Part shown: positions 53,281 to 62,320 of the stretch, in pieces
How positions within the stretch are numbered: position 1 is the stretch's first letter
How the letters are laid out: each line of letters opens with the position of its first letter
DNA from: an uncultured Maribacter sp.
Lineage (GTDB): Bacteria > Bacteroidota > Bacteroidia > Flavobacteriales > Flavobacteriaceae
Reading direction: 5' to 3'
NCBI GenBank assembly: GCA_947493885.1
Contig: CANLTE010000002.1
Location: 682,001 to 746,000, forward strand
Length of the DNA stretch: 64,000 nucleotides
The notes under the pieces: model-generated
Told to the model about the DNA's origin: nothing
What the model saw: the letters and a program-made list of their open reading frames with translations, nothing else
The model's database searches: none
Translations under genes and position numbers: made by a program

Positions 53281-54895
53281 AGTCTTTTTTTATTGATAAA
53301 TATGTGAACTTGCTTTTTTTCCAATCTATTAAATTAGAAGGGTAATACTTTACGTCCATCATGTCAAGAAAAGGAGCATGATTTGCAAGTCGTTTTTTAT
53401 AATTGTCCCAATTTCTATTTTCCTCGGCACTCCAACTTAGCTCAGAATAACCAATTATTCTTGGGAAGGCAAGATATTCTAGTTCATTAATATTGCTAAT
53501 AGTTTCGGACCATAACGGAGCTTCAATACCTAAAATACTTTCTTTAGGAATTTTAATGTAGTTTTCCGGAGTCCAAATGTATGCTGTATCAACTGGGATG
53601 TGTCCCGCCCAATTTAATCCATATTTGGAAATAGAATCATACTTCATATCTAAGTAAGCCTTTTGAGCTATAGATAAAATAACTTTCATTCCTTTTTTTA
53701 CTGCTTTTTTGGTATTTTTTTCACTTCTCCAAAATTGAACAACAGCTGTTGAATCTATATCAGCAACGGCAATATCATCCCACCCAATCATTTTTTTACC
53801 GTGTTTTTGGATAATTTTTTCGACTTTATTTACAAAATAAATATAATCTGCTTTTTTAGTTACATGACTTTCGTCTCCTCCTATATGAAAATACGGTCCT
53901 GGAGTTAAAGCAGAAACCTCATTTACAACATCATCAATGAACTTATATGTTGTATCGTTTTTTGTATTAAATGTGCTAAATCCTACACGAGTACCTTCGT
54001 ACAATTTTAACTTTTTTCCATTGCCATTTAAAAAAGGATATGATACCGAAGCCGCATTCGTATGTCCTGGCATATCAATTTCTGGTATTATTGTGATATA
54101 GCGTTCTGCCGCATATGCAACGATTTCGGAATATTCCTTTTGAGTGTAAAAGCCTCCAGACTCTCCTCCAACTTCTGTACTTCCACCTATTTGAGTAAGC
54201 TTAGGCCATGACTTAATTTCAATGCGCCATCCTTGGTCATCAGATAAGTGCAGATGTAAAACATTTATTTTATAGTAGGCTAATAGGTCTATGTATTTTT
54301 TTACATCAGAAACGCTAAAAAAATGACGGGCAACATCTAGCATTGAACCTCGATATTCAAAATTGGGCTTGTCTATAATTTTACCCGTTGGAATTACCCA
54401 AATTTTATGTTTAGCAAGGGTGTCATTGCTACTAAAAGGGATGAGTTGTCTAAGGGTCTGAATTCCTCTAAAAGCTCCTTCAGCGGTGTTTGAATTTAAA
54501 ATAACAGAATCTTTACTGATATATAATTGATAGGACTCAGGAGTATTTAATTCTATACTATCTGATTGATTTATATAAATTACGCGTTTAATAGAATCTA
54601 TTCCTTCCTCATTTACGGGTATGTCTAAATTGGTTTTAAATTTAATCTTGTTTGCCAGAAAGTTACTTATTTGAGTAAAACCAGTGGCTTCCTTTGATGT
54701 GTAAATCGCGGTGTATTTATCTAAAGCAAAACCATTGTTAGTTGGTATTATTTTTAAAGGTTTGGGAATCATGTTTTCATCAGACAGGTCAGTAACTGGC
54801 ATTTTAATAGGTGCTTTTTTTTCTTTTTGACACGCAAGAAAAATTAGTCCTATAAAAAGTAAAGAAAGTATTCTAATAAGTATAGACTTTATCAT
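53279..54895 (-). CDS. Beta-N-acetylhexosaminidase, GH20 lipoprotein
   Basis: The 538-residue protein has a lipoprotein signal peptide with lipobox FLAC (Cys 22). A GH20b N-terminal domain is followed by the catalytic barrel: GSMLDVARHFFSVSDVKKYI, NVLHLHLSDDQGWRIEIKSW, TIIPEIDMPGHTNAA and the catalytic pair D341-E342 in HIGGDESHV, with a closing GIEAPLWSETI. GH20 enzymes remove terminal GlcNAc or GalNAc, for example from chitin or glycans. It lies 6 bp after the GDSL-family gene on the same strand, which may deacetylate the same substrate. Confidence 0.94.
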   Translation of the reverse strand: MIKSILIRILSLLFIGLIFLACQKEKKAPIKMPVTDLSDENMIPKPLKIIPTNNGFALDKYTAIYTSKEATGFTQISNFLANKIKFKTNLDIPVNEEGIDSIKRVIYINQSDSIELNTPESYQLYISKDSVILNSNTAEGAFRGIQTLRQLIPFSSNDTLAKHKIWVIPTGKIIDKPNFEYRGSMLDVARHFFSVSDVKKYIDLLAYYKINVLHLHLSDDQGWRIEIKSWPKLTQIGGSTEVGGESGGFYTQKEYSEIVAYAAERYITIIPEIDMPGHTNAASVSYPFLNGNGKKLKLYEGTRVGFSTFNTKNDTTYKFIDDVVNEVSALTPGPYFHIGGDESHVTKKADYIYFVNKVEKIIQKHGKKMIGWDDIAVADIDSTAVVQFWRSEKNTKKAVKKGMKVILSIAQKAYLDMKYDSISKYGLNWAGHIPVDTAYIWTPENYIKIPKESILGIEAPLWSETISNINELEYLAFPRIIGYSELSWSAEENRNWDNYKKRLANHAPFLDMMDVKYYPSNLIDWKKSKFTYLSIKKD

Positions 54896-54901
54896 GACTA
54901 G

Positions 54902-55549
54902 TTAGTTTAAAAATGGTTTTACTTTTTTGAACCAAATGCTATAGCCTTTGGTATTCATATGCAAACCATCAGGTTGAAAAAGGGTAGTGTTTATTTGTCT
55001 GTTCTTTAGCATAGGTTTCCAAATATCAAGATAAGCTAATAGAGGGTCTTTTCTTGTGTATCTTTTTAGCTTACGGTTAAACCGTTTGTATTTTTTTTTG
55101 AGTTTCCAACGTTTTTTACTTGGTTTTGCCGAAATTAATATAATTACAGCTTTGCTATTTTGGGCTCGTATAAGTCCAACGATTTTTTTTAGGTTGTTAA
55201 TAACCTTATTAGATGTTTTATTATAGGCAATATCATTGTCACCTTCATAAATGAAAATCTTATCTGGTTGGTATTTTAAAATTAACTCATCAGAAAAATG
55301 CAATAAGTCACCAGATAGTGACGCTCCGAACCCCGTATTTATAATCTGATGTTTAGGAAAAAGTGAATCTAAATTTTTCCATAATCTGATACTAGAACTA
55401 CCCGTAAATACTACTGTTTCCTTTTCGGAATCTTTATGGTGTTCATATTTTTTTACTAGCGCATCTACTTCGTTTTGAAATCTATGTTGTGCGCTCATTG
55501 TAAACACGCAAGCAAATAAAAAATAAAGGAGATACAGCTTTTTAGACAT
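54902..55549 (-). CDS. GDSL/SGNH-family secreted hydrolase
   Basis: The 215-residue protein has a signal peptide (MSKKLYLLYFLFACVFTMSA) and SGNH blocks: VVFTGSSSIRLW (block I, nucleophile Ser), NTGFGASLSGDLL (block II Gly), YEGDNDIAYNK (block III, Asn) and FQPDGLHMNTKGY (block V Asp-His). Such enzymes are often esterases or acetylesterases of carbohydrates. I prefer the ATG at 55549 because the signal peptide starts there; a TTG at 55588 would add 13 residues. It is 6 bp before the GH20 gene, so both may act on one glycan. Confidence 0.88.
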   Translation of the reverse strand: MSKKLYLLYFLFACVFTMSAQHRFQNEVDALVKKYEHHKDSEKETVVFTGSSSIRLWKNLDSLFPKHQIINTGFGASLSGDLLHFSDELILKYQPDKIFIYEGDNDIAYNKTSNKVINNLKKIVGLIRAQNSKAVIILISAKPSKKRWKLKKKYKRFNRKLKRYTRKDPLLAYLDIWKPMLKNRQINTTLFQPDGLHMNTKGYSIWFKKVKPFLN

Positions 55550-55723
55550 ATTGTTTTGTAAATAGGTATTCCACAGTCGTAAATACAATATTATAATTTC
55601 TCGAAGTTAATTTTTTTTAATTCATACTGTTACGTTTTAACTTAAGTTTTTATAACTTACTTACGCTTAAATGAGTGAGTATTTTTAAACCGATTAATTT
55701 ATAACTTAGAAAACAGTAAAATT

Positions 55724-56056
55724 ATGAGTGAGTTATCAGAAAAACTTGAAAAATTAAAAGCAACTGCTGTAAGTCAGTTAAACGATTGTGGTGTTACTAG
55801 TATTGACCATGACAAGTTAGATGGTTATGTAAACAGCTTAAAATCAATGGTAGATAATAAAGATGCTACGTTGGTTTCTGGTCAAGATGAATCTGAACTG
55901 GAAACGGTAAGAAGAAATTTTGTAGAGAAAAAATTAGGAATTTCTGATAAGGATAAAGCAATGACAGCTATTAATTCGGTTGTGGAAAAAATGTCTTCAA
56001 TTAGAATGAAAAGTAGACCAGCATTTTATTATCTGGTTCAAGACAAACTGGGGTAA
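55724..56056 (+). CDS. DUF2853 family protein
   Basis: The 110-residue helical protein matches the DUF2853 pattern: DCGVTSIDHDKLDGYVNSL, DNKDATLVSGQDESELETV, RRNFVEKKLGISDKDKAM and the end SIRMKSRPAFYYLVQDKLG. There is no signal peptide or catalytic motif. The function is unknown. It is a single gene with a terminator downstream; the upstream 168 bp hold no clear promoter consensus. Confidence 0.82.
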   Translation: MSELSEKLEKLKATAVSQLNDCGVTSIDHDKLDGYVNSLKSMVDNKDATLVSGQDESELETVRRNFVEKKLGISDKDKAMTAINSVVEKMSSIRMKSRPAFYYLVQDKLG

Positions 56057-56079
56057 AATCAAATATGTGTTAAAAAAAA

Positions 56080-56112
56080 GGGTATCTATAATTTTGTAAT
56101 AGATACTCTTTT
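56080..56112. terminator. Terminator between DUF2853 and the SMP-30-like gene
   Basis: GTATCTAT (56082-56089) pairs with ATAGATAC (56099-56106), nine-nt loop, flanked by A8 and a T-rich run. Confidence 0.82.
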
Positions 56113-56118
56113 TATTTT

Positions 56119-57009
56119 TTAGCGAACACCGTTAACGTTCATTTTTAAAGTATAAACTGAGTTCATTGCAGTAATAAACAATGTTTTTTGACCTTCTCCT
56201 CCAAAAGTTACATTTGCCGTCCAACTCTGCGGTACAGGTATATGTTTTATTTGCTCACCATTTTTGTTAAAAACAGTAACCCCATCACCAGTTAAATAAA
56301 GGTTTCCTTGATTGTCTGTTGTCATACCATCAGATCCCATTTCAGTAAAAAGTTTTCGATTGCTTAAATTGGCATCTTTATCAATGGAATAGGAATATGT
56401 TTTTTTATCACCTATGTCAGCAACATATAGTGTTTTTCCATCAGCGGCGCCAACAATTCCATTTGGTCTCACCAAATTACTTGCAACAACTTTTATTGTT
56501 TTTAAATCTGGACTTAAATAGTAAACATGTTCTTTTTCAATTTCCTTTTGTTGTCTTGTCCAATATGGTCGCTGGTAGTAAGGGTCCGTAAAATATATAC
56601 CACCTTTGGCGTCAACCCATAAATCATTTGGACCATTTAATTCTTTACCTTCAAAATCATCAATTAAGATATTAATGTTTTTATTTTTTTCAATCTGCCA
56701 TAATTGAAATTTTTCATCAGCACATGCTAATAGATTTCCATTATGATCAAAGTAAAGTCCATTAGCTCTTCCAGACGGTTTTAAATAAGTAGTAATAGAG
56801 TCTGTATCAACGGACCATTTTAGTATTTGATTGTTAGGTTGGTCAGTAAAAAAAACATTCCCTTGCTTATCTACGGCAGGTCCCTCCGTAAATTTAAAAG
56901 CATCAGATATTAATTTTAAATCTGCGTCTTTAGCTACAATATCTTGGGCTTTAACTTGTATTGATAAACTAAAAAGCAAACCAACCAAGATAAAAGTTGT
57001 TTTAATCAT
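56119..57009 (-). CDS. Secreted SMP-30/gluconolactonase-like protein
   Basis: The 296-residue protein has a signal peptide (MIKTTFILVGLLFSLSIQVKA) and a six-bladed propeller of the SMP-30/LRE type: FTEGPAVDKQGNVFFTDQPN, GRANGLYFDHNGNLLACAD, LNGPNDLWVDAKGGIYFTDPYY, VRPNGIVGAADGKTLYVAD and GSDGMTTDNQGNLYLTGDG. The metal ligands would be the Glu in EGP, the Asn in GPND and Asp in DG. The family hydrolyses sugar lactones. It is the last gene of a TRAP-transporter operon (9 bp after the large permease), which points to import and use of an aldonate or uronate. Confidence 0.88.
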   Translation of the reverse strand: MIKTTFILVGLLFSLSIQVKAQDIVAKDADLKLISDAFKFTEGPAVDKQGNVFFTDQPNNQILKWSVDTDSITTYLKPSGRANGLYFDHNGNLLACADEKFQLWQIEKNKNINILIDDFEGKELNGPNDLWVDAKGGIYFTDPYYQRPYWTRQQKEIEKEHVYYLSPDLKTIKVVASNLVRPNGIVGAADGKTLYVADIGDKKTYSYSIDKDANLSNRKLFTEMGSDGMTTDNQGNLYLTGDGVTVFNKNGEQIKHIPVPQSWTANVTFGGEGQKTLFITAMNSVYTLKMNVNGVR

Positions 57010-57018
57010 AAGTGTTGC

Positions 57019-58293
57019 TTATTCTAAAATTAAATTTGGTAATAACAGTGAAATGTTTGGAAACAAGGTTACTAATACCAATACAAAAATACTTACCGCT
57101 AAAAAGGGTAAACTAGCTTTACTTACTTTACTAATAGATACTTTACCAATACTAGAAGAAACAAATAAACATATTCCTAGGGGAGGCGTTGTAAGTCCGA
57201 TCATTAAATTTAATAATGCAATAATCGCAAAATGGATAGGGTCTACATCTACAGCAATTGCTAGCTTAAGTAAAATAGGAAAAAGTATAAGTAATGCAGC
57301 AATAGTTTCCATAAAAGTACCTATAAAAATAAGTAGTAAATTAATAACTAACAGTACTACATATTTGTTGGTTGAGAAACCTAAAATTTCGGTAGATATT
57401 ATCTGAGGTAATTGTTCTGTAATTAAAATCCATCCAAAAAGATTGGCAAACCCAATTAGTACCATTAATGATGCTGAGGTTTTCATTGAATCTAGAGTAA
57501 TTACGGCTAGATTTTTAAGGCTTATTTTTTTATAAACAAAGGATCCAATCAAAAGTGCATATATAACGGCTACAATGGAGGCCTCGGTAGGTGTGAAAAC
57601 ACCACCTATTATTCCAAATAATATTATAAAAGTCATTAATAATGACCAAAAAGTATCTTTAAACCCAACCAGTATTTGTTTAAAAGAACTCTTAGGGTGC
57701 TTAGGGTATTTTCTTTTAACAGATATATAATAGGTTATTATCATTAGCCCTATTCCTAATAAAAGCCCAGGTAATGCACCTGCTAAGAATAGTTTTCCAA
57801 CAGATAGACCACTTAATGTAGCCGCAATAATCATTGGAACACTGGGAGGTATAATAGGCCCAACGGTAGAAGAGGAAGCGGTAACGGCACATGAAAAATC
57901 GGTATCATAACCTTCTTTTTTCATTGCTGGAATCATTACTGCTCCAATACTTGCGGTATCGGAAACAGCGGTGCCAGAAATTCCAGCAAAAAGCATGGAC
58001 GCACCTATGTTAGCAAGGGCTAAGCCACCTCTAACATGACCTAGTAAATGATTGCAAAAAGCAATAATTTTAGCGGTTAAACCTCCTTGATTCATTAAGT
58101 TACCTGCAAGGATAAACCCGGGTATACTAAGTAATACAAAGACATCAATTCCCGAATACATTTTCATAGGAATCAAAATCAATGGTATTTCATTAATTAA
58201 TAAATATATTAAACAGGATATGCCAAGTGAGAAAGCAATGGGAAACCTTAATACCAAACAAATAGCAAATATTATTATAACAGTCCAAATCAT
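57019..58293 (-). CDS. TRAP transporter large permease (DctM-type)
   Basis: The 424-residue membrane protein has about 12 helices, with GGLTAKIIAFCNHLLGHVRGGLALANI, GAVMIPAMKKEGYDTDFSCAVTAS, SSTVGPIIPPSVPMIIAA and ATTPP-like NLMIGLTTPPLGICLF, all typical of DctM/SiaM. It provides the sodium-coupled transport path for solutes delivered by the extracytoplasmic DctP protein. Its start shares one base with the stop of the small permease gene and it is followed by the lactonase-like gene. Confidence 0.94.
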   Translation of the reverse strand: MIWTVIIIFAICLVLRFPIAFSLGISCLIYLLINEIPLILIPMKMYSGIDVFVLLSIPGFILAGNLMNQGGLTAKIIAFCNHLLGHVRGGLALANIGASMLFAGISGTAVSDTASIGAVMIPAMKKEGYDTDFSCAVTASSSTVGPIIPPSVPMIIAATLSGLSVGKLFLAGALPGLLLGIGLMIITYYISVKRKYPKHPKSSFKQILVGFKDTFWSLLMTFIILFGIIGGVFTPTEASIVAVIYALLIGSFVYKKISLKNLAVITLDSMKTSASLMVLIGFANLFGWILITEQLPQIISTEILGFSTNKYVVLLVINLLLIFIGTFMETIAALLILFPILLKLAIAVDVDPIHFAIIALLNLMIGLTTPPLGICLFVSSSIGKVSISKVSKASLPFLAVSIFVLVLVTLFPNISLLLPNLILE

Positions 58294-58748
58294 TATTTTC
58301 TTTTAGTAAGTTTTATTAAATCTATAATTGAATAGTAGCTGATGGAAATTCCCATCACAACCATGCTTACAAAACCTATAGACATTGAGATTCCCATACT
58401 AGGAGATTTTTCGGGTATTCCAAGAATTGTGAAATGAACTCCATATACCGTCATAACCAGAAACAGAATTATAGTAACAATGGTAATAATTAAAACTAAT
58501 TTTCTTTTTAAAGAGTTACTCAATTTGTTAAAAATACCATCAAAAAAAACATAGCTTTTATCTTTCATAGCAAGCCCTGCAGCAAAACTCATGGCGTAAA
58601 TAAAAAAGAAACGAGAAGCTTCTTCTGTCCATGATGGAGGTTTTTCTATTAGAAATCTGCCATATATCTGAATTATTGTGGTAAGAATAAAACCTAATGT
58701 TCCTAACAGGGTTCCATATTTAAAAAATCGATTTATGCTTTTTTTCAT
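58293..58748 (-). CDS. TRAP transporter small permease (DctQ-type)
   Basis: The 151-residue protein has four predicted helices and the DctQ motif FLIEKPPSWTEEASRFFFIYAMSFAAGLAMKD (about 33-64), in which WxEE-R is the family signature. It forms the membrane complex with the large permease. It lies between the solute-receptor gene (9 bp) and the large permease gene (one-base overlap), so the order is DctP, DctQ, DctM, lactonase. Confidence 0.92.
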   Translation of the reverse strand: MKKSINRFFKYGTLLGTLGFILTTIIQIYGRFLIEKPPSWTEEASRFFFIYAMSFAAGLAMKDKSYVFFDGIFNKLSNSLKRKLVLIITIVTIILFLVMTVYGVHFTILGIPEKSPSMGISMSIGFVSMVVMGISISYYSIIDLIKLTKRK

Positions 58749-58757
58749 ATTGTAATA

Positions 58758-59753
58758 TTATCTATCCGCTAATATTTGATGATATACTTTTTGCATTTCA
58801 GGGGACAAGCTGTTATAAATCGCGTCCTTACATTTTTCACTAAATGCGTCTTTATCTACTTCAACAAAAATCATCCCTTTCTCTTTAAGTTCATTTTGAA
58901 CTAATTTTTGACTTTCAACGTAAAGTTTGTGTTCATAAACTTGCAGATCTTTAGCACACTCCAAAAATATTTTTTTCAAATCATCGGGAAATTTTTGAAA
59001 TTGTTTTTCTCCAATAACTGGATATGTCCAACTAACTACATGAGAAGTTAAATTGAGATATTTTTGAACTTCATAGAAACCGGTAGATTTAATAAGAGCA
59101 AAACCGTTTTCTTGTGCTTCAACAGTACCTTGTTGTAGTGAGGTAAAAACTTCAGAAAAGGCCATGGGTGTAGGTTTGGCTCCTAGGGCTCCCCAAGCTG
59201 TTACAAACGAAGGAACATTCGGCACTCTAACAATTAAACCTTTAAGGTCATCCGGGTGTTTTATAGGTTTGTTAGATGTTAAATGTCTTAAACCACTTTG
59301 AAAATATCCAACGGGGCGTAAGCCAGTTTTTTCAATCATTTCCCTTTCCATGCGTTTACCAATAGGTCCATTGATTAAGTTTTTCATATCAACAGAATCT
59401 CTTAGTAGAAAAGGTAATTCGCAAAATGCCATTATTTCTATCCAATTGTTAAGTAATGATCCTGTAACCGTCATATCAATAACTTCAGTTTGTACCATTC
59501 GTATAGATTCAATTTCCTTAGCTATTTGTTCTGAATGGTAATTTTGTAAAACAATTCTACCATTGGATCTTTCTTTAAGAATTTCACCGAAATACTCAAA
59601 TGCTTTAAACCAAGTATGTTGGTCATTTACGAGATGACTGGCTCTGAGGGTAAATTCTGGTTCTTGATTTTGTTTAGGCTTACAGTGTATTGCGATTATG
59701 CAAATAAGGGTGTATAAAATACACTTATAGAAGAGACTGTTAATTTTTTTCAA
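58758..59753 (-). CDS. TRAP transporter solute-binding protein (DctP-type)
   Basis: The 331-residue protein has a signal peptide ending IAIHC, so it may be a lipoprotein with Cys 24. The DctP signature is clear: LKGLIVRVPNVPSFVTAWGALGAKP, then TPMAFSEVFTSLQQGTVEAQENGF. The Arg in IVRVPN is the conserved residue that pairs with the ligand's carboxylate. A sugar acid is plausible from the linked lactonase, but binding residues for the specific ligand are not resolved. It is the first gene of the operon and diverges from mazG. Confidence 0.92.
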   Translation of the reverse strand: MKKINSLFYKCILYTLICIIAIHCKPKQNQEPEFTLRASHLVNDQHTWFKAFEYFGEILKERSNGRIVLQNYHSEQIAKEIESIRMVQTEVIDMTVTGSLLNNWIEIMAFCELPFLLRDSVDMKNLINGPIGKRMEREMIEKTGLRPVGYFQSGLRHLTSNKPIKHPDDLKGLIVRVPNVPSFVTAWGALGAKPTPMAFSEVFTSLQQGTVEAQENGFALIKSTGFYEVQKYLNLTSHVVSWTYPVIGEKQFQKFPDDLKKIFLECAKDLQVYEHKLYVESQKLVQNELKEKGMIFVEVDKDAFSEKCKDAIYNSLSPEMQKVYHQILADR

Positions 59754-59863
59754 TTTGTTGAATTATATACATGATTTGATAGAGATGAGGCTAAAAGTAG
59801 CCGTTTTTTTTGAAAAAACAAAAGTGAGCAACTTTGTATCTTAGCACAAATTTATAGGGAAAA

Positions 59864-60637
59864 ATGAATACTCGAGAAACACAATTAAAGGCATTTGATA
59901 GGTTGTTAACCATTATGGATGAGCTTAGAGACCAGTGTCCATGGGATAAAAAACAAACTATGGAAACTTTACGTCATTTAACTATTGAAGAAACCTATGA
60001 ATTAGGAGACGCCATACTTGATAATGATTTAGATGAGGTAAAAAAGGAGCTCGGAGATGTGTTACTTCATATTGTTTTTTATGCAAAAATTGGTTCAGAA
60101 ACTAACGCTTTTGATATAGGGGATGTTGCGAATGCTATATGCGATAAATTAATAAATAGGCACCCACATATTTATGGAGATGTTAAGGTTGATAATGAGG
60201 AAGATGTAAAACGCAATTGGGAAGAACTTAAACTAAAAGAAGGAAAAAAAAGTGTTTTAGAGGGAGTGCCAAAAAGTTTGCCCGCAGTGGTAAAAGCTAA
60301 TAGAATACAGGATAAGGTTGCAGGGGTAGGCTTTGATTGGGAAAAACCACAACAGGTATTTGAAAAGGTCAAAGAAGAATTAGCAGAGCTTGAAGAAGAA
60401 GTACATCTTGGAAATAATGATAGGGTAGAAGCGGAGTTTGGAGATGTGTTATTTTCAATGATTAACTATGCCAGATTTTTAAAAATAAACCCTGAAAATG
60501 CTTTAGAACGTACTAATAAAAAGTTCATAAAAAGGTTTCAGTATCTGGAGGCGAAATCTAAAGAAAAAAACAAGCCTTTAAAGGATATGACCTTAGCTGA
60601 AATGGATATATATTGGGAGGAAGCTAAAAAGATATAA
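59864..60637 (+). CDS. mazG: Nucleoside triphosphate pyrophosphohydrolase MazG
   Basis: The 257-residue all-alpha enzyme converts NTPs, including aberrant ones, to NMP and PPi. Both MazG halves are present: DQCPWDKKQTMETLRHLTIEETYEL with E-E-x2-E-type metal motif, KKELGDVLLHIVFYAKIG, and in the second half KEELAELEEEVHLGNNDRVEAEFGDVLFSMINYARF with a second EExxE/ExxD set. RVSW-like KRNWEELKLKEGKKSVLEGVP lies between. It has a TATCTTAG -7-like box at 59837-59844. It is followed 76 bp later by a MATE exporter. Confidence 0.94.
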   Translation: MNTRETQLKAFDRLLTIMDELRDQCPWDKKQTMETLRHLTIEETYELGDAILDNDLDEVKKELGDVLLHIVFYAKIGSETNAFDIGDVANAICDKLINRHPHIYGDVKVDNEEDVKRNWEELKLKEGKKSVLEGVPKSLPAVVKANRIQDKVAGVGFDWEKPQQVFEKVKEELAELEEEVHLGNNDRVEAEFGDVLFSMINYARFLKINPENALERTNKKFIKRFQYLEAKSKEKNKPLKDMTLAEMDIYWEEAKKI

Positions 60638-60685
60638 AAACCATTAAATATCATAAAATCATCACTTTGTGTTAGGGCTATAACT

Positions 60686-60693
60686 TATCTTTG
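60686..60693 (+). promoter_or_regulatory. -7 promoter box of the MATE gene
   Basis: TATCTTTG matches TAnnTTTG and ends 20 bp before the TTG start codon at 60714. A possible TTTG lies at 60666-60669 with 16-bp spacing. It supports translation from the nearby TTG. Confidence 0.5.
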
Positions 60694-60713
60694 CCCTTTT
60701 AAATTTAAAAGCT

Positions 60714-62084
60714 TTGCTTCAACAATACACCAAAGAGTTTTCGTATAATATAAAATTATCAGTTCCTGTCATTATGGGAATGCTAGGGCATACTTTTGTA
60801 CAATTGGCAGACAACATTATGGTAGGGCAATTAGGTACCGCGGAATTAGCTGCGGTTTCTTTGGGAAATAGTTTTGTTTTTATAGCAATGTCATTAGGAA
60901 TAGGATTTTCCACAGCAATAACCCCACTAGTTGCGGAGGCCGACGGAGCTGGAAACAAAAGCAATGCTAAAAGTGCTCTAAAGCACGGATTATTTTTGTG
61001 CACCATATTAGGTTTGGCTTTGTTTTGTGCAGTTTACTTAGCAAAACCCATTATGTATTATATGAAACAGCCTAAAGAGGTAGTGGAGCTTGCAATGCCG
61101 TATTTAAATTTAGTAGCTTTTTCATTAGTCCCCCTAGTTATTTTTCAGGCTTTTAAACAGTTTTCAGACGGAATGTCTCAAACTAAATATGCCATGTATG
61201 CTACTGTTTTAGGAAACATAATTAATATAATTCTTAACTACTTACTCATTTTTGGAACTTTTGGTTTTCCTAAAATGGGAATTGTAGGAGCTGCAATTGG
61301 AACACTAGTTTCTAGAATTGTTATGATTATTTTTATATGGTTTTTATTAAACCGAAATCAAAAATTAAAAGGTTATGTATCCAATTTTAATTTTAGAAAA
61401 ATTGAGCAAGCAGTAATTAAAAAATTAATTTCTTTAGGTTTTCCATCCGCTTTACAAATGTTTTTTGAGGTTGCTATTTTTACTGCCGCTATTTGGTTAA
61501 GTGGAGTGCTAGGTAAAAATGCCCAGGCAGCAAATCAAATTGCATTAAATTTAAGTAGTATGACCTTTATGTTTGGTATGGGACTCGGGGTTGCTGCTAT
61601 GATAAGGGTAGGTAACCAAAAAGGGCTTAAAAACTTTAAGGAGCTGCGTAGAATTGGGCAATCTATTTTTTTATTGACTTTTTTTCTAGAAATATTTTTT
61701 GCCATTTTGTTTTTGTGGGGAAGAAATTGGTTTCCAACATTATATTTGGATTTAGATGATGCTTTGAATCTTTCGGATAATTCCGAGGTGATTGTTTTAG
61801 CGGCAAAGCTTTTATTTGTAGCAGCGTTTTTTCAAATTTCAGATGGTATACAAGTTGTTGTTTTAGGGGCTTTGCGCGGACTTCAGGATGTTAAAATTCC
61901 TACGTTTATTACTTTTATTGCGTATTGGCTAATAGGTTTTCCTGTAAGTTTTTATTTAGGGTTACATACTAGTTTGGGTAGTATGGGTATTTGGATAGGT
62001 TTATTAACAGGATTAACGGCTTCTGCAATTATGTTGTACATTAGATTTAATTATTTAACCAAAAAACTTATTTTGAGTTCATAG
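60714..62084 (+). CDS. MATE family efflux transporter
   Basis: The 456-residue protein has twelve predicted helices in two homologous halves. The MATE family signature is in the first half (SVPVIMGMLGHTFVQLADNIMVGQLGT), and the second starts LGFPSALQMFFEVAIFTAAIW. It exports drugs or metabolites using a proton or sodium gradient; substrate unknown. The start is a TTG at 60714: the first ATG would lie at residue 20 and would cut the conserved first helix. It is followed by a 75-residue acidic protein (3 bp) and a PAP2 phosphatase (5 bp). Confidence 0.92.
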   Translation: MLQQYTKEFSYNIKLSVPVIMGMLGHTFVQLADNIMVGQLGTAELAAVSLGNSFVFIAMSLGIGFSTAITPLVAEADGAGNKSNAKSALKHGLFLCTILGLALFCAVYLAKPIMYYMKQPKEVVELAMPYLNLVAFSLVPLVIFQAFKQFSDGMSQTKYAMYATVLGNIINIILNYLLIFGTFGFPKMGIVGAAIGTLVSRIVMIIFIWFLLNRNQKLKGYVSNFNFRKIEQAVIKKLISLGFPSALQMFFEVAIFTAAIWLSGVLGKNAQAANQIALNLSSMTFMFGMGLGVAAMIRVGNQKGLKNFKELRRIGQSIFLLTFFLEIFFAILFLWGRNWFPTLYLDLDDALNLSDNSEVIVLAAKLLFVAAFFQISDGIQVVVLGALRGLQDVKIPTFITFIAYWLIGFPVSFYLGLHTSLGSMGIWIGLLTGLTASAIMLYIRFNYLTKKLILSS

Positions 62085-62087
62085 ATT

Positions 62088-62315
62088 ATGGAATTTCCTA
62101 AATTTTTACTTGGGGATAATACGGATTATCCTACGGCAATTTTTATAGTGCATACGCATTACCCAAGATTTATCATAAACCTTGAAAATGATGAGGTGGA
62201 GTGGCTTGAGGATTTTTCGAAAGAAGATGAAAAAGAACTTGAGACCGAGGCAGAAACGCTAATTGAGGAGGCAACCGCTTTTTACGATAGAGAAGTAGCT
62301 AGGTACGAAGAGTAA
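62088..62315 (+). CDS. Small acidic protein, function unknown
   Basis: The 75-residue protein starts MEFPKFLLGDNTDYPTAIFIVHTHYPRFIINLENDEVEW and continues with a very acidic helix (DEKELETEAETLIEEATAFY). I do not know a family name, but the clean N-terminal sequence with aromatic and His residues (IVHTHYPRF), good codon use and close spacing (3 bp after MATE, 5 bp before PAP2) argue for a real gene. There is no signal peptide or membrane segment. Confidence 0.75.
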   Translation: MEFPKFLLGDNTDYPTAIFIVHTHYPRFIINLENDEVEWLEDFSKEDEKELETEAETLIEEATAFYDREVARYEE

Positions 62316-62320
62316 GTGTT

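Noticed and set aside
59789-59811. GGCTA-AAAG-TAGCC hairpin with T-run as an mazG attenuator
   Set aside because: It lies upstream of the likely mazG promoter and has only a 5-bp stem; probably an insulator against read-through or chance.
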